DNA from: Ponticaulis koreensis DSM 19734
Lineage (GTDB): Bacteria > Pseudomonadota > Alphaproteobacteria > Caulobacterales > Hyphomonadaceae
Direction: 5' to 3'
NCBI RefSeq assembly: GCF_000420665.1
Contig: NZ_ATVJ01000001.1
Span: forward strand, 1,426,001 to 1,490,000
DNA: 64,000 bases
The notes under the pieces were generated by a model. The model did not search any database and was not told the origin of the DNA. It saw nothing but the letters and a program-made list of their open reading frames with translations. This document shows positions 33,831 through 40,569 of the stretch, in pieces; position 1 is the stretch's first letter; the number at the start of each line of letters is the position of its first letter. The translations under genes and the position numbers were made by a program.

Positions 33831-34907
33831 ATGGCCACTATTCCAGCGCACCGCCTCGAACAGGTAATCGACCGCTTTGAGGAAGTCGAAGCCCGTATGG
33901 GTGCGGTATCCGATCCGGACGAAATTGTCGCGCTGTCGAAAGAGCATGCCGAACTGCGCCCTGTTGCCGAGAAGGCAAAAGAGCTTGCGCAGGCTCGCGC
34001 TGACTACGAAGAAGCCGAAACCATGATGGAGGGCGATGACCCTGAAATGGCCGAGCTTGCGCGCGAGGAATACTACGCGTTGAAAGAGTCGATCCCCGAT
34101 CTGGAAAACGAAGTTCAAATCTTGCTTCTGCCAAAAGATCAGGATGATGATGCGAACGCAGTTCTCGAAGTGCGTGCCGGTACGGGTGGTGATGAAGCCG
34201 CGCTGTTCGCGGGCGATCTTTTCCGCATGTACCAACGCTACGCTCAGCTTCGGGGCTGGAAGATGAATGTCATCTCTGCGTCCGAGGGTGATGCGGGCGG
34301 CTATAAGGAAATCATCGCCGACATTGAGGGCGATGGTGTGTTCGGTAAGCTGAAGTTTGAATCCGGGGTGCATCGCGTCCAGCGGGTTCCGAAGACTGAA
34401 AGCGGTGGCCGTATTCACACGTCTGCGGCGACCGTGGCAGTTCTGCCAGCGCCAGAGAATGTCGAAATTGAAGTCAAACAGGAAGATATCCGGATCGATA
34501 CGATGCGCGCGTCCGGTGCAGGCGGTCAGCACGTTAACACGACTGACTCTGCTGTCCGGATCACCCACCTTCCAACCGGCATCGTCGTGACCTCATCTGA
34601 GAAGTCTCAGCACGCAAACCGCGCCAAGGCGATGGAAGTGCTTAAAGTCCGCCTCTACGAGAAAGAGCGCGAGGAGAAAGACGCTGCTCGCTCTGAGGCC
34701 CGTAAATCGCAGGTTGGCTCCGGTGACCGTTCAGAGAAAATCCGCACCTATAACTTTCCGGAAAACCGCGTGTCCGATCACCGCATCAAGTTGACGCTCC
34801 ATAAAATGGATACCGTTCTGGCGGGTGATGATCTTGGCGACGTGATCAATGCCCTTCTGGCTGAGGATCAAGCTGCCAAGCTCGCAGATATGGAAGCTGA
34901 AGGCTGA
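33831..34907 (+). CDS. prfA: Peptide chain release factor 1
   Basis: 358 residues. The catalytic GGQ lies in [19 protein letters not shown], and the domain-3 region [25 protein letters not shown] is typical of RF1/RF2. The TETSG-equivalent start of domain 3 and overall length fit RF1, which reads UAA and UAG. It is followed at 2 bases by a MOSC gene and then prmC, its GGQ methyltransferase, in one operon. Confidence 0.95.
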   Translation: MATIPAHRLEQVIDRFEEVEARMGAVSDPDEIVALSKEHAELRPVAEKAKELAQARADYEEAETMMEGDDPEMAELAREEYYALKESIPDLENEVQILLLPKDQDDDANAVLEVRAGTGGDEAALFAGDLFRMYQRYAQLRGWKMNVISASEGDAGGYKEIIADIEGDGVFGKLKFESGVHRVQRVPKTESGGRIHTSAATVAVLPAPENVEIEVKQEDIRIDTMRASGAGGQHVNTTDSAVRITHLPTGIVVTSSEKSQHANRAKAMEVLKVRLYEKEREEKDAARSEARKSQVGSGDRSEKIRTYNFPENRVSDHRIKLTLHKMDTVLAGDDLGDVINALLAEDQAAKLADMEAEG

Positions 34908-34909
34908 TC

Positions 34910-35677
34910 GTGTCGGCAGGGCGGCTTGCAGCGATATACCGCCATCCGGTGAAGGGCTTCACACCCGAGGCTGTGAATGCCGTTACCCTGACCGAGGGCG
35001 AAGGCTTCCCCGCAGATCGCGTCTACGCGATTGAGAATGGCCCGTCAGGGTTTGATCCGGACGCGCCTGCACATGTCAGCAAGATGAAGTTTACAGTGCT
35101 GGCGCGCAGCGCGGTGGTCGCAAAGCTTCAAACCCGCTTTGATGAGGCGAGCGGCCAGTTTCATATCACCGATGAGGTGGGCGAGACCCGCGCGTTCTGT
35201 CTAGGTGACGCAGCCGGGCGCGAGGGGCTGGCAGATTATCTGGCGTCTTCATTCGGTGAGGCCTTTCCGGGACCGTTAAAGGTTCTTGAGGCGCCGGGCG
35301 CGTTCCGGTTTTCAGATCATCATCTCGGCCATGTCTCGCTGCTGAACCTTGCTAGCGTTGATGCTGTGTCGCAGGCATTTGGTCGCGAGGTCGAAGCCTC
35401 CCGTTTTCGTATGAACCTCATCTTCGATGGGCTGTCTGCCTGGGAAGAAGACGAATGGGCTGAGGGCGATATTCTGAAACTTGGCGAAGCAGAGCTGCGC
35501 GTCTTCAAGCCGACTGTTCGCTGCAAAGCGACACATGCCAGCCCGGACGGGCAGGGCTATGATCTTGATACCGTGCCGCTGCTGCACAAGCATTTCGGGC
35601 GCAACACGCTCGGGCTATATGCGCATGTCGCTAAAACCGGCATTGTGCGAGTTGGTGACCAGCTGGAGCGGGCGTGA
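34910..35677 (+). CDS. MOSC domain-containing protein
   Basis: 255 residues from GTG 34910, 2 bases after the prfA stop. It has an N-terminal MOSC beta-barrel half (AIYRHPVKGFTPEAVNAVTLTEGEGFPADRVYAI) and the C-terminal MOSC segment VEASRFRMNLIFDG, then KPTVRCKATHASPDG with a candidate Mo-cofactor sulfur-handling cysteine. MOSC proteins transfer or bind sulfur/molybdenum cofactor; an exact role is not clear. Its stop overlaps the start of prmC by 4 bases (GTGA), so it sits unusually between RF1 and its methyltransferase. Confidence 0.88.
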   Translation: MSAGRLAAIYRHPVKGFTPEAVNAVTLTEGEGFPADRVYAIENGPSGFDPDAPAHVSKMKFTVLARSAVVAKLQTRFDEASGQFHITDEVGETRAFCLGDAAGREGLADYLASSFGEAFPGPLKVLEAPGAFRFSDHHLGHVSLLNLASVDAVSQAFGREVEASRFRMNLIFDGLSAWEEDEWAEGDILKLGEAELRVFKPTVRCKATHASPDGQGYDLDTVPLLHKHFGRNTLGLYAHVAKTGIVRVGDQLERA

Positions 35678-36534
35678 GCACTGGACTGACGTATCGGGGG
35701 CTTCTTCAGAGGGGCGCATCACAGCTCGATGCGGCTGGTATTGAGGGTGCCCGTGACGACGCAAAGTTTCTGCTGTTTGAGGCGGCGGGAATCTCCTCAT
35801 CTGATTTCATTATGCGTGAGCAGGACGCTGTCGATGATACGCTGGTTGCCCTGTTCGATAAGATGATTGAGCGCCGTAAGAACCACGAACCGGTCTCGCT
35901 CATCATCGGGCATATCGACTTCATGGGGCTGAGCTTTCTCACCGACGAGCGCGCACTGGCGCCGCGGTCGGACAGTGAAAGGCTGGTGGAAGCGGCGCTG
36001 TCTCTGACCGAGGGCGTAGAGCAGGGAAGCGTAGTCGATCTTGGCACGGGCACTGGCTGCCTTCTACAGAGTTTTTTGTACTATCGCCCCCACTGGACGG
36101 GAACAGCTGTCGATCTGAGCCCTGATGCGCTGAGTCTGGCGCGCGAGAATGCTGTTCGTGTGGGTGTTCGGGAGCGGGTGGCTTTGCTTGAGGGCAGCTG
36201 GGAGGTTGGGCGCGAAGCGATCTCGCAGGCCGATATAGTTATGTCTAATCCGCCCTATATCGTCTCTGATGTTATAAAAACGCTCGATCCTGAAGTGCTG
36301 AATCATGACCCGCATCTGGCGCTTGATGGTGGCGAAGATGGCCTTGATGCCTATCGTGCGATCACAAGCCTTTGTGATGACAGTTTGAAAGCGGGGGCAT
36401 GGCTTGCCTTCGAAATTGGTTATGATCAGGGAAAAGCCGTTGAGAAACTGCTGGATGGGCATGGTTTTGCGGAGTTGACCATTCTGAAAGACTTTTCAGG
36501 GCATGATCGTGTGGTACTCGGAAGAAAACAGTGA
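35674..36534 (+). CDS. prmC: Peptide chain release factor N5-glutamine methyltransferase
   Basis: 286 residues from GTG 35674. The SAM-binding motif is VVDLGTGTGCLLQSFL, and the catalytic NPPY motif lies in DIVMSNPPYIVSDV. The N-terminal helical domain recognises the release factor. The segment LAPRSDSERLVEAAL replaces the common LIPRPDTE. It methylates the glutamine of the GGQ loop in RF1 and RF2. It is third in the prfA-MOSC-prmC operon with overlapping ends. Confidence 0.9.
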   Translation: MSTGLTYRGLLQRGASQLDAAGIEGARDDAKFLLFEAAGISSSDFIMREQDAVDDTLVALFDKMIERRKNHEPVSLIIGHIDFMGLSFLTDERALAPRSDSERLVEAALSLTEGVEQGSVVDLGTGTGCLLQSFLYYRPHWTGTAVDLSPDALSLARENAVRVGVRERVALLEGSWEVGREAISQADIVMSNPPYIVSDVIKTLDPEVLNHDPHLALDGGEDGLDAYRAITSLCDDSLKAGAWLAFEIGYDQGKAVEKLLDGHGFAELTILKDFSGHDRVVLGRKQ

Positions 36535-36582
36535 AAAAAGGGCTTGGCGGAATCGAAGATTGACGCTAGGCAGAAGTACGCG

Positions 36583-36598
36583 AACCAGTTGACTGGTT
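36583..36598. promoter_or_regulatory. 16-bp dyad upstream of DUF4167 gene
   Basis: AACCAG-TTGA-CTGGTT is a perfect inverted repeat. A second short dyad (AGTAG-TTAG-CTACT) lies at 36662-36675, 28 bases before the ATG. Both are candidate regulator sites or 5'-UTR hairpins. Confidence 0.35.
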
Positions 36599-36702
36599 TA
36601 AGTCGGGGCTCCCCTTCAGATTCGTTGAAACTGATGCACTGAACGAAGGGCTGTCATTTCTAGTAGTTAGCTACTGGCTATCAGCAGACGCAGGATGGAT
36701 AT

Positions 36703-37350
36703 ATGAAACGCCGAAGTGGGCGTGGGCGTAAGCCAAGCAATCCGGCCAATCGTTCATATGAGAGCAATGGACCGGACGTAAAAATTCGTGGTAACGCCAA
36801 CCAGATTTACGACAAATATCTCCAGTATGCCCGGGATGCTCAAACCTCTGGCGATCGAATTAATGCGGAAGCTTACTTCCAGCACGCGGAACACTATTTC
36901 CGCATTATGATGGCGAACCAGCCGAAAGAACGTCCTCCGCAGGACGATCAGGATGGAGACGATCAGGACAATGAAGCGAGCGCTGACGACCAGTCTGGCG
37001 AAACTTCAGAGCGTCAGGATCGTAGTCAGGGCCGCAACCGCCGCAATAACCGCAACGACCGTAATCGTGACCGCGACAATAACAATGTCGACGAGATGAA
37101 GGTTGTTGATGGCGATAGCGATGACGATCAGGCCGAAGAAGTGTCTTCTGACTCAGAGTCTGATGAAGGTGAGCGCAAGGAAACGCGTCGCCGCCGTCCA
37201 GCGCGCCGCCGTCGCAATGACGATGAAGCGAGCAACGCTAAAGCATCGGATGACAATAATTCTGATGATGATGCCGGCCTTCGCGCGATGATGGCGCGTA
37301 CGCCTGCCAGCGATCTCGACACGGACAGTGTCGAAGCTGTCGACAGCTAA
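36703..37350 (+). CDS. DUF4167 domain protein with acidic disordered tail
   Basis: A 215-residue protein. Residues about 1-75 form the DUF4167 domain (basic RRSGRGRKPSNP start, then VKIRGNANQIYDKYLQYARDA and AEAYFQHAEHYFRIM). This domain is almost restricted to alphaproteobacteria. The rest is low-complexity: Asp/Asn/Arg-rich, alternating acidic and RNRRNNRNDRNRD-type basic blocks, probably disordered and possibly RNA-binding. Function is unknown. It ends near a hairpin at 37364-37389 shared with the convergent regulator. Confidence 0.88.
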   Translation: MKRRSGRGRKPSNPANRSYESNGPDVKIRGNANQIYDKYLQYARDAQTSGDRINAEAYFQHAEHYFRIMMANQPKERPPQDDQDGDDQDNEASADDQSGETSERQDRSQGRNRRNNRNDRNRDRDNNNVDEMKVVDGDSDDDQAEEVSSDSESDEGERKETRRRRPARRRRNDDEASNAKASDDNNSDDDAGLRAMMARTPASDLDTDSVEAVDS

Positions 37351-37363
37351 TAAGCCAATTAAG

Positions 37364-37392
37364 AAAGGCGGTCCTAAGCGGCCGCCTTTTCT
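37364..37392. terminator. Bidirectional terminator hairpin overlapping regulator stop
   Basis: Stem AAAGGCGG (37364-37371) / CCGCCTTT (37382-37389) with a T-rich right side. The loop contains the TAG stop of the minus-strand regulator, so the hairpin's right arm encodes its last residues (EKAAA). Confidence 0.6.
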
Positions 37393-37754
37393 GTATCTTC
37401 CTCGCTGATCAGGCCGCGTTCTGACGCTTCCTTGATAAAGAGTTCTGAGAACTCGCTGAGGAATACCGATCCCTTCACCGTGCGCTGGATCAGAACATTG
37501 CGTAGGTCGGATGGGTCTTTCTTCCGTTTGACAAGATCCAGAGCTGACAGAGCGTCGATCGCGCGTGTGACGGCTGGCTTTGTGATGTTCAGTGTGCGGG
37601 CGAGGCCGCGTACTGTGTGAGGTTGTGGCTTCAGATATACCTGCATCAGGATCGCCTGCTGGCGGAGTGTCAGGTCGGGCCAGTCGCCGCTGACCACCTG
37701 AGAGGTGACATCACACCAGATTTCGAGTGCATTTTGCGTGCTTATGCGGGCCAT
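37374..37754 (-). CDS. MarR-type winged-helix regulator
   Basis: A 126-residue protein with a winged helix-turn-helix: LTLRQQAILMQVYLKPQPHTVRGLARTLNITKPAVTRAIDALSALDLVKR, then a basic wing KKDPSDLRNVLIQRT. This matches MarR-like regulators that are short at both ends. Its target is unknown. It is divergent from the bacteriohemerythrin. The gap contains a CtrA box with a GANTC site, so this may be a cell-cycle-linked regulator. Confidence 0.82.
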   Translation of the reverse strand: MARISTQNALEIWCDVTSQVVSGDWPDLTLRQQAILMQVYLKPQPHTVRGLARTLNITKPAVTRAIDALSALDLVKRKKDPSDLRNVLIQRTVKGSVFLSEFSELFIKEASERGLISEEDTEKAAA

Positions 37755-37822
37755 TGGGGTGGTCCTTTATTCGTGAGTGAAGAAAGACTCGACGTATTCG
37801 CAGAATCAGGCAAGCCACCGGA

Positions 37823-37837
37823 TTAACGATTCGTTAA
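37823..37837. promoter_or_regulatory. CtrA-type box with embedded GANTC methylation site
   Basis: TTAACGATTCGTTAA is a perfect palindrome around one T. It fits TTAA-N7-TTAA exactly, and its spacer contains GATTC (37828-37832), the CcrM recognition sequence. It lies 69 bases before the MarR-type gene start. Confidence 0.6.
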
Positions 37838-38015
37838 TGGCCTGTGGAAATCTCTGACGCAGAAGCGCAGAAGGCCCGTGATTGCTGGCGAATTATTTTT
37901 CAGCCTTTTCTCTCTTTTTTTCATCAATAACGCGAAAATGATGAATAAAAGCGTACAGGATATTAACCAGTGTATTTGTATGGGTATTTCCAGATTTTGG
38001 TGTTGGAGACCTGTA

Positions 38016-38420
38016 ATGACCATTATGAACTGGGATGCGAGCCTGGATGTTGGTGTCGATCAGATGAACCGCGAACATCAGGGGCTGCTGGACCTTATGA
38101 ATCGTCTGCACGATGCGCGTGACGCCGGAAAAACCGGTAAGGAAGTCCTCGATATTCTCGATGCGCTTGGCGCAGCAACGGTTCAGCATTTCCAGGATGA
38201 AGAAGACTTTATGGAGCGCTCCGGCTATCCGAAGTTCAAAACGCATAAACTCATCCATGAAGACCTTCTGAAGAAGTTCACTGGTTACGCCGAAGCGGCA
38301 CATGCTAGCCATGGCAAGCTGGAAGACGGGTTCTTCTTCTTCCTGAAGCACTGGCTGACCGCACATATCAAAGGCATTGATATGCAGTACGGCCCGAACG
38401 CGCAAAAACTGGCAAGTTAG
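38016..38420 (+). CDS. Bacteriohemerythrin
   Basis: 134 residues from ATG 38016 (GGAG seven bases upstream); the frame opens earlier at 37878 with unrelated sequence. All diiron ligands of the family are present: His21, His58, Glu62, His77, His81, His117 and Asp122. It is a single-domain cytoplasmic O2-binding protein, with possible oxygen storage, sensing or delivery roles. It is convergent with the S24 repressor gene. Confidence 0.93.
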   Translation: MTIMNWDASLDVGVDQMNREHQGLLDLMNRLHDARDAGKTGKEVLDILDALGAATVQHFQDEEDFMERSGYPKFKTHKLIHEDLLKKFTGYAEAAHASHGKLEDGFFFFLKHWLTAHIKGIDMQYGPNAQKLAS

Positions 38421-38430
38421 TCGCCTGAAC

Positions 38431-39054
38431 TTACTGGCTGGCCCATAGGATACGGGCCATCCAGCGGATCGAAGAGCGTGCTTCCTTGCGAACCGGATAG
38501 GCGGGGTTGGCAGAGATCAGCTCAACCGTGTCTTCTGTCGTGCGGCCAAGCGTTTTAGCCAGAATTTCACCCTGAACGGTTTTGGCGACGACGCGGTCGC
38601 CGCGGCGTACCTGCGCGCCCGGTGCTACGATAACGCGGTCGCCTTCGCGGAAGATAGGCTCCATAGAGTCGCCTGTGATCTCGAGCGCGTAGACAGCTTC
38701 ATCTGTCAGACCCGGAAAGCGGATCGCTTCCCAGCCTTGCCCGACGGGAAACCCTGAATCGTCGAAATAGCCGTCATTGCCCGCCTGCGCGAGGCCGATG
38801 AGCGGGACAGAACGCCCCGGGCGGCCTTCAACCAGATCAGCAAATTCTTCAAAGGTGGAGCCGACAGCCTCAAGTGCGCGTGAGACGCTCTCGGTTGAGG
38901 GCCAGCGCGCTTTGCCATCGCGTGAAACGCGCTTGGATTTGTTGAATGATGTCGGGTCGAGACCGGCAGCGCGGGCAAGGCCTGAGGCTGAAAGGCCATG
39001 ACGCTCGGCAAGAAGATCGAGGCCCTTCCACATATCGGAATGTCGCATGCCCAC
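38431..39054 (-). CDS. LexA-like S24 repressor/peptidase
   Basis: A 207-residue protein. The N-terminal helix-turn-helix (LAERHGLSASGLARAAGLDPTSFNKSKR) is joined to an S24 self-cleavage domain with nucleophile Ser130 (ITGDSMEPIF) and Lys167 (ILAKTLGR), spaced as in LexA. A candidate cleavage pair Ala91-Gly92 lies in GLAQAGN. This may be an SOS-type or stress-responsive repressor. Two similar 12-bp dyads sit in its upstream region, suggesting autoregulation. ATG 39054 has GGAGG upstream. Confidence 0.87.
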   Translation of the reverse strand: MGMRHSDMWKGLDLLAERHGLSASGLARAAGLDPTSFNKSKRVSRDGKARWPSTESVSRALEAVGSTFEEFADLVEGRPGRSVPLIGLAQAGNDGYFDDSGFPVGQGWEAIRFPGLTDEAVYALEITGDSMEPIFREGDRVIVAPGAQVRRGDRVVAKTVQGEILAKTLGRTTEDTVELISANPAYPVRKEARSSIRWMARILWASQ

Positions 39055-39062
39055 CTCCTATG

Positions 39063-39106
39063 GGTATGTTTTCCGATATTTATCACATGGTGTAGGAATG
39101 TCTACC
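39063..39106. promoter_or_regulatory. Tandem candidate operators of S24 repressor
   Basis: Two related 12-bp imperfect dyads, GGTATGTTTTCC (39063-39074) and GGAATGTCTACC (39095-39106), fit GGWA-N4-TWCC with centres 32 bp apart (about three helical turns). The first starts 8 bases upstream of the repressor ATG. Confidence 0.45.
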
Positions 39107-39127
39107 TATTTTGGCGTGTGCTCTATG

Positions 39128-39349
39128 CTAGGCCTTCCGAACTTCCGAATGGCTTTTGAGGACCCCTGAATCGTCGGTTTCAATTCGATAGGCAGGGCAG
39201 TCTTCGCTGGCGTCGCGGGTGACCTTTTCGCCTTTGATCTTCAGCGTTCGTTTTTGAGTGTAAACCTTTTGCACTTCACCGGAGGCCGTGCCGTTTCCCC
39301 AATCCCATTTCACTCTGTCGCCGACTGAATAACTGTTCTTCGTGGTCAT
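39128..39349 (-). CDS. Hypervirulence-associated (HVA1) tudor-domain small protein
   Basis: A 73-residue protein matching the HVA1/DUF2945 tudor-like domain: YSVGDRVKWDWGNGTASGEV, a short basic turn TQKRTLKIKGEKVTRDA, and AYRIETDDSGVLKSHSEV. The family is a small beta-barrel of unknown function in bacteria, possibly nucleic-acid related. ATG 39349 has AGGAAG upstream. It lies ahead of the S24 repressor on the same strand. Confidence 0.85.
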   Translation of the reverse strand: MTTKNSYSVGDRVKWDWGNGTASGEVQKVYTQKRTLKIKGEKVTRDASEDCPAYRIETDDSGVLKSHSEVRKA

Positions 39350-39467
39350 ATCTCTTCCTTTCGTTGAAAAGGAAACAAGCGGCTCGCGACCATGGTTCCC
39401 TAGAGCTTCCGGACGCGCTAACTAGGCGCGTGAAAAAAAAAAGGCGATTCATGCGGAAGGGCGCTCC

Positions 39468-40493
39468 ATGTCGATCTATAAATTGGGTCAGTCGGTTCTG
39501 ACGAAATTCGAACCGGAAACCGCCCACCGTATGACGATCAAAGCGCTCAAAGCCGGCTTCGGGCCGAAGGGCGCGCCTCAGCTTGATCCATTGCTCAAAA
39601 CGGTGCTTCCTAAATCCGGTCTGGAACTGAATTCGCCGCTCGGTCTTGCCGCCGGTTTTGACAAGAATGCTGAAGTGCCGAGCGCTATGTCTGGCTTTGG
39701 GTTCGGCTTTGTCGAATGCGGAACCGTGACGCCGCAGCCTCAACCCGGCAATCCGCGTCCACGCCTTTTCCGCCTGACCGAAGACCGCGCGGTGATCAAC
39801 CGTATGGGTTTTAACAATGACGGGCTGGATGTCTTCGTTGCTAATTTGAAAAAGTATCGCGGTCAGGCGAGGCTTGGTGCGAATGTTGGCGCGAACAAGG
39901 TCAGCGAAGACAAGATCGCAGATTACGAAACTGGTGTGAGAGCCGTCTGGGCGCATTGCGACTATGTGACGATCAACATTTCCTCGCCAAACACGCCAGG
40001 ACTGCGCGGCCTTCAGGATAAGGCATCTCTGACAGATCTTCTGACCCGATGCGGTGAGGCCGCGTCTGCTGCGGAAGAAGCAGACAAGGTTTCACGCCCT
40101 GTCTTTCTGAAGCTTGCGCCAGACCTTGATGAAACCGCAATCGACGACATTGTCGGCGTAATCGATACGGCGGGCAGCTGGCTGTCCGGCTTGATTATTT
40201 CTAACACGACGCTGGAACGACCTGACACGCTTCAAAGTGTTCATAAGGGCGAGATGGGCGGACTGTCGGGTGCGCCACTCTTTGAATTATCGACCAAAAT
40301 TCTGCGTGCCTTCGCAGACCGTCTTGAAGGGCGCTTTGACCTGATTGGTGCGGGCGGAATTAGCTCTGCTGAACAGGCTTACGAAAAATTAAGTGCCGGA
40401 GCGCACGCGGTTCAGGTTTATTCAGCTCTGGTTTATCTTGGTGTCGATATGGTGTCGGACATCAATCGGGGCTTGGTGGGATATCGCAGTTAA
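39468..40493 (+). CDS. pyrD: Dihydroorotate dehydrogenase (quinone), class 2
   Basis: 341 residues. The membrane-associating N-terminal helix (EPETAHRMTIKALKAGF), PLGLAAGFDKNAEV, RLFRLTEDRAVINRMGFNNDG, NISSPNTPGLRGLQ (class 2 catalytic Ser) and AGGISSAEQAYEKLSAGAHAVQVYSA are family features. It oxidises dihydroorotate to orotate using ubiquinone in pyrimidine synthesis. A run of ten A lies 26 bases before the ATG. Confidence 0.95.
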   Translation: MSIYKLGQSVLTKFEPETAHRMTIKALKAGFGPKGAPQLDPLLKTVLPKSGLELNSPLGLAAGFDKNAEVPSAMSGFGFGFVECGTVTPQPQPGNPRPRLFRLTEDRAVINRMGFNNDGLDVFVANLKKYRGQARLGANVGANKVSEDKIADYETGVRAVWAHCDYVTINISSPNTPGLRGLQDKASLTDLLTRCGEAASAAEEADKVSRPVFLKLAPDLDETAIDDIVGVIDTAGSWLSGLIISNTTLERPDTLQSVHKGEMGGLSGAPLFELSTKILRAFADRLEGRFDLIGAGGISSAEQAYEKLSAGAHAVQVYSALVYLGVDMVSDINRGLVGYRS

Positions 40494-40569
40494 TCTGCAG
40501 CGAAGGGCTAAATTTTGCCTTTTATGTCGTTTACCCCGATGATCACGGAACTCAGATCGAGGGGAACAC

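Noticed and set aside
39433-39442. Run of ten A before pyrD
   Set aside because: Could be a slippage or promoter-spacing element, but homopolymer A runs are common in intergenic DNA and nothing else supports a role.
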